From: Draconibacterium sediminis | Lineage (GTDB): Bacteria > Bacteroidota > Bacteroidia > Bacteroidales > Prolixibacteraceae | Assembly (NCBI RefSeq): GCF_000949475.1 | Contig: NZ_JRHC01000002.1 | Span: forward strand, 434,001 to 498,000 | Direction of reading: 5' to 3' | Length of the DNA stretch: 64,000 nt | Shown: one piece after another, positions 33,803 to 43,505 of the stretch | How the letters are laid out: each line of letters begins with the position of its first letter | Numbering within the stretch: position 1 is the stretch's first letter | Notes under the pieces: generated by a model | Seen by the model: the letters and a program-made list of their open reading frames with translations, nothing else | Told to the model about the DNA's origin: nothing | Databases searched by the model: none | Made by a program: the position numbers and the translations under genes

Positions 33803-36151
33803 ATGAAGCACTTACTAAAAACAATGTTAACGGTATTCTTTTGCACTGCACTGCTGCTGGCTGCACAGGCACAAACGCAAACGCAAACGCAGGATGTAAA
33901 GAATCTTGATGTTAAATCATTGCCACAATCTGAGATCGACAGAGCCAAAAAGGCCATGCAGGATGCCGGTTTATCACAAGAACAAGCGATACAACTGGCC
34001 CGCCAGCGTGGAGCTACCGAGCAGCAGATCATGGAAATGCGACAACGGTTAAGCGAACAGGACACCTCGCAACAAAACATGTATAACCTCTATGAAGAGC
34101 CGGAAATACTACCGGAGGAAAAAGAGGACTCTTATCTTTCGCAAAGGAAAGTTGAATTTAAGGAGGATCTGGAAGTCTTTGGAGCTTATTTATTTAACAA
34201 CGAAAACCTGACTTTTGAACCCATTGTAAACATACAAACTCCAAAAAATTACGAAATTGGCATTGGCGATCAGTTGCTAATCCAGGTTTGGGGTAACTCG
34301 CAAAACAACTATCAGTTACGGGTAAATAACAACGGCCAGATCGTTATCCCCGACCTGGGACCGGTTTATGTAGCAGGTATGTCGTTTGACGAGGCTGAAA
34401 AGAAAATTGTAAAAAACCTCACCGCAATTTATGCCGATATGGCGGGTGATAATCCCGGTACTTTTGCCCAGTTAGACATGGGCCAGTTACGATCAATACG
34501 TGTAAACCTGCTCGGCGAAGTGGTAACACCGGGTACTTATACTTTGCCTGTAACAGCCACTGTTTTTAATGGCTTATATCTTTCCGGTGGTCCCAGCGAA
34601 ATTGGCTCGTTCCGAAATATAAAAGTCATTCGCGACAATAAAATCGAAAAAGTTATCGACATCTATAACTTACTGGTAAAGGCCGATCCAAGCGACAATA
34701 TAACTTTAAAAGACGGCGACATTATATTTGTTCCGCCGGTAGAAAAACAGGTGGTAGTAAATGGCGAATTTAAACGTAACGGCATTTTCGAAATAAAAGA
34801 AGGCGAAATGTTAAACGACCTGGTAGGTTTTGCCGGAGGTTTTAACGCCGGTGCCTATTTAGGCAACACACAAATTGTTCGACAAACACAAAAGGGCCAA
34901 CAAATTATTGACGTTCCTTACGAACAATTGAGCACCACCCCACTGGTAAAAGGCGATACGGTTCAGAATGCCCTGATTACAGACCGCTTCGAAAACAGGG
35001 TAAGCATAGAAGGTGCGGTTTATCATCCGGGAGTGTACGAGTGGACCGAAGGGCTTACCCTCGCACAGTTATTTGAAAAAGCCGACAAGTTGCTGCCCGA
35101 AGCCTTTAAAGGCCGGGGATTGATCACCCGTTACAACAGCGACCGCACCACTTCTGCCATCGCTTTTGATGTGGAAGAGATTAGCACCGGAAAACAGAAT
35201 ATACTTTTGCAAGCCGATGATGAAGTACTCATCAAAACACATTTCGATTTAAAAGAACAACCTTATATAACCGTTAACGGCGAAGTGATTGACCCCGGCC
35301 CCTTTAACTGGTCGGAAAACATGACGCTTGGAGACGCGATCTTTCTGGCAGGAGGTCTTACCGAGGGTGCCGACAGTACTTTTATTGAAATTGCCCGCCG
35401 CCTGAGCTACAGCGATGCCTCTGTTCTTTCCGATACCATCGGACACATAATTATAGCCAATATCTCACGCGGATTACAACTGGGGAAAAACGATGCGGAA
35501 ATGAAATTACGGCCCTGGGACCAGATATCAGTTCGTACGGCTCCCAATTTCCGCAAAAACGAAACCGTCTTTGTTTCGGGCGAAGTGGCCTATGCCGGAG
35601 CGTATGCCATTACAAACAAACAAATGCGTATTTCCGACCTGGTACAAATGGCCGGTGGATATACCCCGAAAGCCTACCTTCAGGGGGCCACACTCGAACG
35701 TTTTTCCGATGAACTGGGCTCCGAACGCGTAGCCATTAACCTTCAAAATATCCTTAAAAATCCGGGGAATGACAAAGACCTGCTACTAAAAAACAGCGAC
35801 CGCCTCAATATCCCGGAATTTATGCAAACTGTTAAAATTAGCGGAAGTGTACAAAATCCCTTCTCCATTACCTTCGAACCGGGGCGAAATGCAAAATACT
35901 ATGTCAACCGTACCGGAGGATTCCAGGCACAGGCCAATAAGAGAAAAACCTACGTACAATACCCCAATGGAGAAACGGCTGTAACCAAAGGCCTTATTTT
36001 CAGACACTACCCTAAAGTTACACCGGGCAGTATGGTGGTAGTTCCCGAAAAACCGGAAAAAGAACGTCAGCAAGGACTTTGGCTGGCCATCGCTTCAACG
36101 ATGTCATCAATGGCCGTAGCTATTGCTGCAATTATGAACGCAACCAATTAA
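33803..36151 (+). CDS. Large SLBB-domain polysaccharide export protein
   Basis: 782 residues. Sec signal 1-24 (ending AAQAQ), then a Q/T-rich stretch and a helical segment with E/Q-rich repeats. A Poly_export domain follows at ~150-225 (YEIGIGDQLLIQVWGNSQNN, trimmed). At least five SLBB-type domains cover ~235-740, each starting with a strand like VNLLGEVVTPGTY, VVVNGEFKRNG, VSIEGAVYHPGVYEW, ITVNGEVIDPGPFNW or VFVSGEVAYAGAY. The end is a hydrophobic tail (~757-777). It is not a lipoprotein. It may form a second or alternative export channel beside the short Wza-like protein. Confidence 0.92.
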   Translation: MKHLLKTMLTVFFCTALLLAAQAQTQTQTQDVKNLDVKSLPQSEIDRAKKAMQDAGLSQEQAIQLARQRGATEQQIMEMRQRLSEQDTSQQNMYNLYEEPEILPEEKEDSYLSQRKVEFKEDLEVFGAYLFNNENLTFEPIVNIQTPKNYEIGIGDQLLIQVWGNSQNNYQLRVNNNGQIVIPDLGPVYVAGMSFDEAEKKIVKNLTAIYADMAGDNPGTFAQLDMGQLRSIRVNLLGEVVTPGTYTLPVTATVFNGLYLSGGPSEIGSFRNIKVIRDNKIEKVIDIYNLLVKADPSDNITLKDGDIIFVPPVEKQVVVNGEFKRNGIFEIKEGEMLNDLVGFAGGFNAGAYLGNTQIVRQTQKGQQIIDVPYEQLSTTPLVKGDTVQNALITDRFENRVSIEGAVYHPGVYEWTEGLTLAQLFEKADKLLPEAFKGRGLITRYNSDRTTSAIAFDVEEISTGKQNILLQADDEVLIKTHFDLKEQPYITVNGEVIDPGPFNWSENMTLGDAIFLAGGLTEGADSTFIEIARRLSYSDASVLSDTIGHIIIANISRGLQLGKNDAEMKLRPWDQISVRTAPNFRKNETVFVSGEVAYAGAYAITNKQMRISDLVQMAGGYTPKAYLQGATLERFSDELGSERVAINLQNILKNPGNDKDLLLKNSDRLNIPEFMQTVKISGSVQNPFSITFEPGRNAKYYVNRTGGFQAQANKRKTYVQYPNGETAVTKGLIFRHYPKVTPGSMVVVPEKPEKERQQGLWLAIASTMSSMAVAIAAIMNATN

Positions 36152-36210
36152 GATCGCTGAATGGAAAAGCGTATTTAAAGTGATACGAGCAAGTAGGCAA
36201 AAGACAATCC

Positions 36211-36495
36211 ATGAAAGCATGGACCTATATAACGACAAATTCGCACAACCGGGTTCTTTATACAGGCGTAACCAGCGACCTTAAAGGGCGGATTGATAGT
36301 CACAAAATAAAAAAATATCCTAATGCCTTTACTGCAAAATATAATGCTGACAAGCTTGTCTGGTATCAGGAGTTCAACAGCATAATAGATGCAAGGGCAC
36401 GGGAGAAACAACTAAAAGCAGGAAACCGCGCTAAAAAGATAAAACTTATTGAAACGATAAACCCTAAATGGGAGGATCTGTTTGAAAAATTATAG
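36211..36495 (+). CDS. GIY-YIG domain protein (stand-alone)
   Basis: 94 residues. WTYITTNSHNRVLYTGVTSDL corresponds to the GIY-YIG core (TYI ... YTG) with the conserved Arg in LKGRID, the downstream DKLVWYQEF strand, the Glu in AREKQLKAG and the final IETINPKWEDL motif. It belongs to the small UPF0213-like group of predicted nucleases. The gene is inserted between two capsule export genes, and a hairpin TCCGCCAAC/TGGCGGA follows it (36520-36535), so it may have arrived independently. Confidence 0.9.
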   Translation: MKAWTYITTNSHNRVLYTGVTSDLKGRIDSHKIKKYPNAFTAKYNADKLVWYQEFNSIIDARAREKQLKAGNRAKKIKLIETINPKWEDLFEKL

Positions 36496-36668
36496 GCAGA
36501 AAGGGAATGAGACCGCTTCTCCGCCAACTGGCGGATCGCGGAATCGTGCACCTAATAATGTTTTGAAAACAGAAATCCGTGTACAAAAAATACTAAAGAA
36601 AAACGATTCTGCGAGGAACGAGGCACGAGCGACGTGGCAGCCTCATCCCCACAGCAAAAAAAAACAAT

Positions 36669-37781
36669 ATGACCGAAGAAATAAAAAATAACCAGGTAAC
36701 TGACGATGAAATCGATCTCATCGCCTTGGCAAAAACCCTTTGGGACAACCGCAAATTCATTGTAATAACAGTAGCCATCTTTATGGTACTTGGTGTAGCC
36801 ATAGCCCTATTAACTCCAAAAGAATATACCGCCTCAACTACTGTTGTACCTCAAATAAGTGATACCTCAACTAAACTTGGGGGTTTATCTTCACTCGCTG
36901 CTATGGCGGGATTTAACCTTAATGACATGACCGGAGGGAATTCACAACTCTCTCCTATGGTCTATCCCCAAATTCTAAATAGTGTCCCCTTTCAGCTTGA
37001 ACTCATGAATACTCCCTTCCGTTTTCCCGGGCAACAAGACTCCATGAGTATCTACACCTATTATACTGATGTAAAAGAAACCGGATTTTTGGAAGGCTTG
37101 AAAAAATACACCATCGGACTGCCGTTTGTTATTCTTAAGGCCATTAAAGGGGATAAGGAAAAGGTGAATGGAGGAGTAGCGAACAATTCTTACATCACAT
37201 TAACAGAAGAACAGGACGAAATCAGGGAAATGCTTAGCGAGAAAGTAAATCTTGATGTTAATGACAAAGATGGTTTTCTTACCCTCTCAGCAAGTACACT
37301 TGATGCCGAGCTGGCAGCACAGGTAACCCAAAAAGCTTTACAAATGCTACAACGCTACATAACTACCTATAAAATAGAAAAAGCATCGGCACAACTCAAA
37401 TTTATCGAAGAACGTTATAATGACAATAAGGCTGAATTTGAAAAAGCTCAGGCGGCTCTGGCTGAATTTCGTGATAAAAACAAAAATGTTACCTCTGCCC
37501 TTGCCCGTACTCAGGAAGAACGCCTGCAAAGCGATTACCAGTTGGCTTTTGATGTGTATTCGGGCCTTGCTCAACAATTGGAACAGGCACGGATAAAGGT
37601 AAAAGAAGATACCCCTGTATTCTCTGTTCTTAAACCGGTTACTGTTCCGTTGGAGGATAATGTTAGTGGGTTTACAACATTGGCCGTTTTTGTATTTCTG
37701 GGATTGACGGCTAGTGTTGGATGGGTGCTTGGGAAAGAGTTTTTAGGAACAATTAAAGAGAAATGGAGTGAGCCCACTTAA
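36669..37781 (+). CDS. Wzz-type chain-length determinant
   Basis: 370 residues. The Wzz domain starts at about residue 11 (DEIDLIALAKTLWDNRKF), TM1 is ~30-50 with the LTPKEYTAS junction, a coiled-coil periplasmic part covers ~215-300 (FIEERYNDNKAEFEKAQAAL), and TM2 is ~338-357. There is no kinase domain, unlike the Wzc-like protein upstream. It is the last gene before the AT-rich cassette. Confidence 0.92.
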   Translation: MTEEIKNNQVTDDEIDLIALAKTLWDNRKFIVITVAIFMVLGVAIALLTPKEYTASTTVVPQISDTSTKLGGLSSLAAMAGFNLNDMTGGNSQLSPMVYPQILNSVPFQLELMNTPFRFPGQQDSMSIYTYYTDVKETGFLEGLKKYTIGLPFVILKAIKGDKEKVNGGVANNSYITLTEEQDEIREMLSEKVNLDVNDKDGFLTLSASTLDAELAAQVTQKALQMLQRYITTYKIEKASAQLKFIEERYNDNKAEFEKAQAALAEFRDKNKNVTSALARTQEERLQSDYQLAFDVYSGLAQQLEQARIKVKEDTPVFSVLKPVTVPLEDNVSGFTTLAVFVFLGLTASVGWVLGKEFLGTIKEKWSEPT

Positions 37782-37907
37782 TTAACACACACATTTCTAA
37801 TCTCGACGATTTTTAGAAACTCTAAAAATGTGAGGTCCTGTTATATTCAAATCAAATTTTCAAATACACATTATATTGAAACACCTGAGTGTTGATCCAA
37901 AACAATC

Positions 37908-39116
37908 ATGACTAAAAAGAAGCTACATATAGGCATTACAGGAATTAATCACCTAAGTGGAAATAGAGGTGTCGGAGCTCTGGCAATATCTACAATATAC
38001 TTATTAAACAAAATTGCTAAGGACAAAGGATATGATGTAGATATTACTGCAATTAATTATAACTACGGAAAATCCACAATTACTATAGAAAAAGATAATA
38101 TTGAAATAAATAATATTTTACCTCTTAATTTTTTTAATTTTAAAGACTTTCTCAAGTCTTTAATTAATCCTAAAAATTTAAAATCCTATAGAACATACAT
38201 AAAATTCGACTACATTTTATGTATGGGTGAAGGTGATAGTTTTGCAGATATTTATGGGAAACTGCGATTTAATTCGATAAATAATCAACATCGAATGGCC
38301 AGATTATTAAATATTAAATATTCACTATTACCTCAGACTATAGGTCCTTTTAATAATGAACAAATTAAAAAACAAGCCAAAACAAGCATCGAAAAGGCTG
38401 AGCTGGTTTTTGCCCGCGATTCTCAAAGTTTAGAATATGTTACATACAACACCAATCAACAGAATGTTATTGAAGCGATAGATGTTGCATTCTTCATGCC
38501 GTTTAAGAAAAAACAATTTTCAAAAGATAAGCTCCATGTAGGGATTAATATTTCTGCGTTACTCTGGCATGGTGGATACACGAGAAATAATCAGTTTGGA
38601 TTAAAATCAAATTACAAGAAGCTTGTTCATAGCATTATTGAATTTTTTCTATCCATTAATAATGTAAAAATTCATATTGTCCCACATGTTGTTTCTCCAA
38701 ATTCCAACGTAGAAAACGATTATGAGGTCTCTTATGAGTTAGTTAATCAATTAAACGACGATCGCATCGTTCTTGCTCCTTTTTTCCTCGATCCAATAAC
38801 GGCAAAGAGCTTCATTGCTGGTTTAGATTTCTTTACAGGAGCAAGAATGCACTCTACAATTGCAGCTTTCTCTTCCGGTGTTCCTGTTTTTCCTATGGCA
38901 TACAGTCGAAAATTCAATGGTCTTTTTAAAGACACTCTAGATTATGAATACATGGGAGATATGGTTAATGAAGGAAATGAAATCATCCTAAGTAAAATGA
39001 AAAAGGCATTTTCTAATAGACAGGAATTAACTTCTTTAATACATACAAGGCAAAATACAATTGTGAAAGAAAGGGAAAAAAAATTGATTGACAAACTATC
39101 GGAAATTCTAATTTAG
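37908..39116 (+). CDS. Polysaccharide pyruvyl transferase family protein (first copy)
   Basis: 402 residues. The N-terminal strand HIGITGINHLSGNRGVGALA and the C-terminal SFIAGLDFFTGARMHSTIAA (the GxRxH signature of the family, here GARMHSTI) identify PF04230. Such enzymes transfer pyruvate from PEP onto a sugar as a ketal. This copy is the longer WcaK-like type. It opens the AT-rich cassette, 126 bp after wzz. Alternatively it could be one of the family members whose role is not pyruvylation. Confidence 0.85.
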   Translation: MTKKKLHIGITGINHLSGNRGVGALAISTIYLLNKIAKDKGYDVDITAINYNYGKSTITIEKDNIEINNILPLNFFNFKDFLKSLINPKNLKSYRTYIKFDYILCMGEGDSFADIYGKLRFNSINNQHRMARLLNIKYSLLPQTIGPFNNEQIKKQAKTSIEKAELVFARDSQSLEYVTYNTNQQNVIEAIDVAFFMPFKKKQFSKDKLHVGINISALLWHGGYTRNNQFGLKSNYKKLVHSIIEFFLSINNVKIHIVPHVVSPNSNVENDYEVSYELVNQLNDDRIVLAPFFLDPITAKSFIAGLDFFTGARMHSTIAAFSSGVPVFPMAYSRKFNGLFKDTLDYEYMGDMVNEGNEIILSKMKKAFSNRQELTSLIHTRQNTIVKEREKKLIDKLSEILI

Positions 39117-39148
39117 AAAATATACTTCTTTTACTCAAAAAATTATAA

Positions 39149-40222
39149 ATGGATATTTTAGTTTTAGGTGGTACAGGTGCGATGGGCCAATATCTAGTTG
39201 ATTTACTATTAAATAAAGGAATAACTACAACTGTAACATCTCGAAAATATATAAAAAGTAATAAACCTGTAAAATATATTCAAGGCAATGCCCATGACAT
39301 GAATTTTTTAGAAAAAATCTTAAAAAAGAAATGGGACGCTATCGTAGATTTCATGAGTTATGAGACTTATGAATTTAACGAAAGAGTTAATCTTTTTCTA
39401 GATTCTACTGCACAATATATTTTTTTAAGTTCTTCTCGAGTTTATTCAGATTCAGATAAACCTCTAACTGAGAACTCATATAGACTCTTGGATGTTTCTG
39501 AAGATAAGGAATTTTTATCATCAGATGAATATGCATTAGCCAAAGCTAGACAAGAAGATATTTTAAAAACATCTGGATATGAAAACTGGACAGTTATTCG
39601 TCCTTATATCACATATAGCGAAAATCGATTCCAACTTGGGGTTTTTGAAAAAGAAGAATGGTTGTATAGAGCATTATGTGGAAGAACTATCGTGTTTTCA
39701 GAAGAAATGCGCAAAAAAAAGACAACATTAACGTATGGTCTTGATGTTTCGAAAGGAATTGTTGAGATAATTGGAAAAGAAGAAGCTCTTGCAGAAACGT
39801 TTCATATTACTGCTCCTGACAACAATTCTTTAACATGGGAAGAAGTCCTAAATATTTATTTAACTGAAATAGAAAATGGCTTAAAATATCGACCGAAAGT
39901 ATTATACCAAAATCACAATGATTTTTTGGTATATAGATCTGGGCTCACAAAATATCAAATAAAATATGATCGACTATTTAATAGAAGTTTCGATAATAAT
40001 AAAATAAAAAAGTTTACAAACACAGATAACTTTCTGCCCCCTGAGATAGGTTTATCAATTTGTTTAAAAAGTTTTTTAAATAATCCTAAATTCAAAAATA
40101 TTAATTGGAGAATGGAGGCTAAACGAGATAAACTATCAAAAGAAAAAACACCATTGCATGAAATAAAGACCCTAAAACACAAGATAGTTTATTTAATTTA
40201 CAGATATCTAAAAACAAAATAA
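39149..40222 (+). CDS. NAD-dependent epimerase/reductase (extended/atypical SDR)
   Basis: 357 residues. The Rossmann motif GGTGAMG (residues 7-13) begins an SDR domain. Ser in FLSSSRVYSD and the pair YALAK (YxxxK) form the active site. The substrate domain is followed by a Lys-rich C-terminus. It is not RmlD- or RmlB-like in its motifs; it resembles the group including NAD-dependent epimerases acting on nucleotide sugars in O-antigen clusters. It is 2 bp from the MenD-like gene and so tightly coupled to it. Confidence 0.85.
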   Translation: MDILVLGGTGAMGQYLVDLLLNKGITTTVTSRKYIKSNKPVKYIQGNAHDMNFLEKILKKKWDAIVDFMSYETYEFNERVNLFLDSTAQYIFLSSSRVYSDSDKPLTENSYRLLDVSEDKEFLSSDEYALAKARQEDILKTSGYENWTVIRPYITYSENRFQLGVFEKEEWLYRALCGRTIVFSEEMRKKKTTLTYGLDVSKGIVEIIGKEEALAETFHITAPDNNSLTWEEVLNIYLTEIENGLKYRPKVLYQNHNDFLVYRSGLTKYQIKYDRLFNRSFDNNKIKKFTNTDNFLPPEIGLSICLKSFLNNPKFKNINWRMEAKRDKLSKEKTPLHEIKTLKHKIVYLIYRYLKTK

Positions 40223-40224
40223 TT

Positions 40225-41985
40225 ATGTATTTCCCTAAATTTAAATCATTTCAAGTGCTTATCCCATTATTAAAAGCACATAATATAAAGCAGATAGTAA
40301 TTTCACCGGGTTCTCGAATGAGAGAATTTGTACTTGCAGTTGAGGAAGATCCGTTTTTTACATGTTATTCAGTAACTGATGAACGAAGTGCTTCTTACTT
40401 TGCGATAGGTATCGCTCAGGAATTAAATGAACCTGTTGCTATTACCTGTACGTCAAGCACAGCTACTGTAAATTATTATCCAGGAATTACAGAGGCCTTT
40501 TATCAAAAAGTGCCGATTTTAATATTAACAGGCGACAGAGATCCATATTTATTAGGTCAACAAGAAGACCAAATGATAGATCAAATTAATATGTATGATC
40601 GAATTGTAAGAAAATCAGTTCATTTGCCAATAGTAAATAATGAATCTGATTTTTGGTATTGTGAAAGACTGATCAATGAAGCTATCCTTGAACTTGACCA
40701 TAGAGTAAAAGGTCCAGTACATATAAATATACCGGTTCCAGCAAAAATTACTTGGCATAGGGATAAAGAAATCGAAAAATACCCTGAAGTTCGTGTAATA
40801 AACAGAATTTTACTAAATGATAAGTTTACTTCTCATATTAATGAAAAAATTAACATATTAAAGGATGCAAACAAAATATTAATTCTAGCTGGGCAAAATA
40901 CAAAACCTTTCAATACTCAATTGCTGACGAGTTTTTTTGAAAAGTATAATTGCATTATACATTCCGAACATATGGGCAATATCGAGATTGAAGGGAGATT
41001 AAATCTATCCATGTTAAGCGATGGTATCTCTGAATCTGAATTTGATGAATTTATGCCTGATATTGTGATTTCATTTCATGGGACGTTAGGAATTACTCGT
41101 AATATGAAAGAAACTTTCAGAACTAAAAAGTTTGAACATTGGCATATTTGCGAAAACGGAGAAGTTGTTGACGCATACAAAAACCTAACAACGGTATTTG
41201 AATGTAGCCCAAATACTTTTCTTAAATATTGTATTGAACATACAAACCATGAATTTCAAAATAATAGAGTCTACCACAAGCAATGGTTAGAAAAATATAA
41301 ACAAGTAAATTATCCTGAAATTCCATACTCAAATGTACTGGTTATTAAAGAGCTCATAAATAAACTACCAAGTGATTCACTATTACACCTTAGCATATTA
41401 AATAGTATACGAATTAGCCATTTTTTTCAATTGCCTCAACAGACAAAAGTGTATGCCAACATAGGTACAGATGGAATTGATGGAAGTATGTCAACCTTTC
41501 TTGGACAAACCACGGTTTCAGATAAATTGTCATTTTTAATTATAGGCGACTTGAGTTTCTTTTATGATATGAATGCTCTTAGGATAAAACACATAAAAAA
41601 TAATGTGCGAATATTATTGATTAATAACCATGGTGGTAATGAATTTTATCAGCAGCCAATTATGTTAGCAACTGACAGAAGCCTAGGGGCAAGACATCAT
41701 AATTCTGCCAAAGGATGGGTTGAAAGTGTTGGATTCAAATATTTATCAGCAGAAACAGAAAAAGAATATAAAAATCAGCTTAAAGAGTTTATGACAAATA
41801 AAACTGACGCTCCAATTCTATTTGAAGTATTTACTGACACAATGGTTGATAGAGAAACTGTTTTTGCAATGAGAAAAGGTATAAGAATGATTTTTGATAA
41901 AAATGCGAAATTAAAAAATACGGCTAGATCAGTACTTGGGGAATCAGGCATTAAAACACTCAAAAATATTTTAGGCAAAAAATAA
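40225..41985 (+). CDS. MenD-like thiamine-diphosphate enzyme
   Basis: 586 residues, with strong resemblance to SEPHCHC synthase (MenD). The N-terminal PYR domain has SPGSR (residues 27-31), the catalytic glutamate as Glu53 in VTDERSAS, TSSTATVNYYPGITEA and GDRDPYLL..EDQMIDQ (~103-120). The C-terminal PP domain has GTDGIDGSMSTFLG and the TPP motif GDLSFFYDMN (441-450) ending at NN. MenD adds a 2-oxoglutarate-derived unit to isochorismate in menaquinone synthesis. Inside a capsule cassette, this copy more likely acts on a sugar intermediate. No other men gene is in the window. Confidence 0.85.
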   Translation: MYFPKFKSFQVLIPLLKAHNIKQIVISPGSRMREFVLAVEEDPFFTCYSVTDERSASYFAIGIAQELNEPVAITCTSSTATVNYYPGITEAFYQKVPILILTGDRDPYLLGQQEDQMIDQINMYDRIVRKSVHLPIVNNESDFWYCERLINEAILELDHRVKGPVHINIPVPAKITWHRDKEIEKYPEVRVINRILLNDKFTSHINEKINILKDANKILILAGQNTKPFNTQLLTSFFEKYNCIIHSEHMGNIEIEGRLNLSMLSDGISESEFDEFMPDIVISFHGTLGITRNMKETFRTKKFEHWHICENGEVVDAYKNLTTVFECSPNTFLKYCIEHTNHEFQNNRVYHKQWLEKYKQVNYPEIPYSNVLVIKELINKLPSDSLLHLSILNSIRISHFFQLPQQTKVYANIGTDGIDGSMSTFLGQTTVSDKLSFLIIGDLSFFYDMNALRIKHIKNNVRILLINNHGGNEFYQQPIMLATDRSLGARHHNSAKGWVESVGFKYLSAETEKEYKNQLKEFMTNKTDAPILFEVFTDTMVDRETVFAMRKGIRMIFDKNAKLKNTARSVLGESGIKTLKNILGKK

Positions 41986-42007
41986 GGGACAACTACATAA
42001 AAATTTA

Positions 42008-43504
42008 ATGAAAAGTAGTATAAAATATGTTGCCGGATCTTTTGCGTGGAGTAGTATCGCAAAGATACTAAATGCAGGCTTAAAGTTTATCTCCATTCCC
42101 TTACTCTTAAATTACTTCGGTAAAGAAAATTATGGTTTAATCACTTTGGCTGTTTCTACCAATGCTTATATGCAATTGCTAAATATGGGCATGAATACTG
42201 GAGCCGTGAAATTTTTTTCACAATGGATTGCCACAAAGGATTATGACCTTATAAACCGGGTATCGCGAACCAATATTTCATTTTATGCAGGGTTAGGAAT
42301 TATAAACAGTATTGTATTACTTCTATTGGCTTGGCAAGGAACAGAAGTATTCAACATTACGTCCGAAGAATTTTCAACTTTTCGTTATCTTCTATACATC
42401 TTGGCTGGAGCAAGTGTTATCAACTGGACTACCTTTGTATTTAACCAACTTTTGATAGCCGACGAGAAGATGGCATTTACTCAACAGGTATTATCGGCCC
42501 GTAATATTATTAACTTATTGCTTGTTCTATTGACTGTTCAATTCAAATGGAGTATCATTCAGTACTTCCTATACGATACATTGACAAATATGCTGGTAAT
42601 AGTTCCTTTTTACAGAGTTAGTAAACACCGCAACCTAATTCAATCAATCTTACCAGCCTTCTATTGGAAAGATTTTGCTGTTGTTTTTAAATACAGCCTT
42701 GCCATATTTGCTATGAGTCTGTTTCAGTTTACAGCTACACAATCGAGACCGATTGTACTCGGAATGTTCACCAATCAAGGCGCCTCCATATTATCTGATT
42801 ATCGAGTAATTGAAGTTTTCCCAATATTTATTATATCAATTGGAGGAATGTTGATATCAATATTGCTCCCAAAAACAGCACAAGCGGTCCAGCGTAACGA
42901 TCGGAAAACCATTGAAAAGATTGCTTACGAAGGAACAAAATACACGAGTATATTGGTTGCCCTATTATGTTTTCCCATCATGCTAAACGCTAAAGGACTT
43001 ATTACATTATATGTAGGAGAAAGTTATGCATATTTAAGTTTATGGCTTTCATTGTGGGTATTTACTTTAACATTATCACTACATAATAGTCCCGTATCAA
43101 GTTTAGTCCTGGCTACTGGAAAAACAAGAATGTTAGTTTATAGCACATCATTGGCTTGCATTTTGTCTATGATTATTAATGCTATTTTATGTATACAATT
43201 TGGAGTAGGATCGGCGGTAATAGGATACCTCGTATACATTATTATTCAGGTTTCATTTTATTATCTATATTTTAACCGCAGAATACTTGGGTTAAATGCA
43301 ATGAAAGTATTTAAATCATTTATTGTTCCAACCTTTTTGGGAATTGTGGCAGCGGTGCCCTTTGTTGTTTTTGAATTAAATACCAATCTAATACTACAAA
43401 TCATAGTTAAATCTGCACTATGGTTACTACTCTATTCTGTCTTGTTATTAGTTTTTAAGGTCCTTGAGCGAGAACAGTTATTGACACTCATAAATAAACC
43501 ATGA
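42008..43504 (+). CDS. Polysaccharide flippase (Wzx-like, cassette copy)
   Basis: 498 residues, MATE/Polysacc_synt fold with 12-14 hydrophobic segments. The start region VAGSFAWSSIAKILNAGLKF and SRPIVLGMF after TM7 fit the Wzx family. It moves lipid-linked repeat units across the inner membrane. It is followed after one base by the polymerase gene. Confidence 0.9.
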   Translation: MKSSIKYVAGSFAWSSIAKILNAGLKFISIPLLLNYFGKENYGLITLAVSTNAYMQLLNMGMNTGAVKFFSQWIATKDYDLINRVSRTNISFYAGLGIINSIVLLLLAWQGTEVFNITSEEFSTFRYLLYILAGASVINWTTFVFNQLLIADEKMAFTQQVLSARNIINLLLVLLTVQFKWSIIQYFLYDTLTNMLVIVPFYRVSKHRNLIQSILPAFYWKDFAVVFKYSLAIFAMSLFQFTATQSRPIVLGMFTNQGASILSDYRVIEVFPIFIISIGGMLISILLPKTAQAVQRNDRKTIEKIAYEGTKYTSILVALLCFPIMLNAKGLITLYVGESYAYLSLWLSLWVFTLTLSLHNSPVSSLVLATGKTRMLVYSTSLACILSMIINAILCIQFGVGSAVIGYLVYIIIQVSFYYLYFNRRILGLNAMKVFKSFIVPTFLGIVAAVPFVVFELNTNLILQIIVKSALWLLLYSVLLLVFKVLEREQLLTLINKP

Positions 43505-43505
43505 A

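Noticed and set aside
36482..36691. 69-codon frame between the GIY-YIG gene and wzz
   Set aside because: Charged low-complexity product crossing a palindromic repeat and the wzz start; no support as a gene.
39149..40222. SDR gene as the missing rfbD
   Set aside because: Its N-terminal and active-site motifs (GGTGAMG, YALAK in a different context) do not follow the RmlD pattern, and it is coupled to the MenD-like gene.
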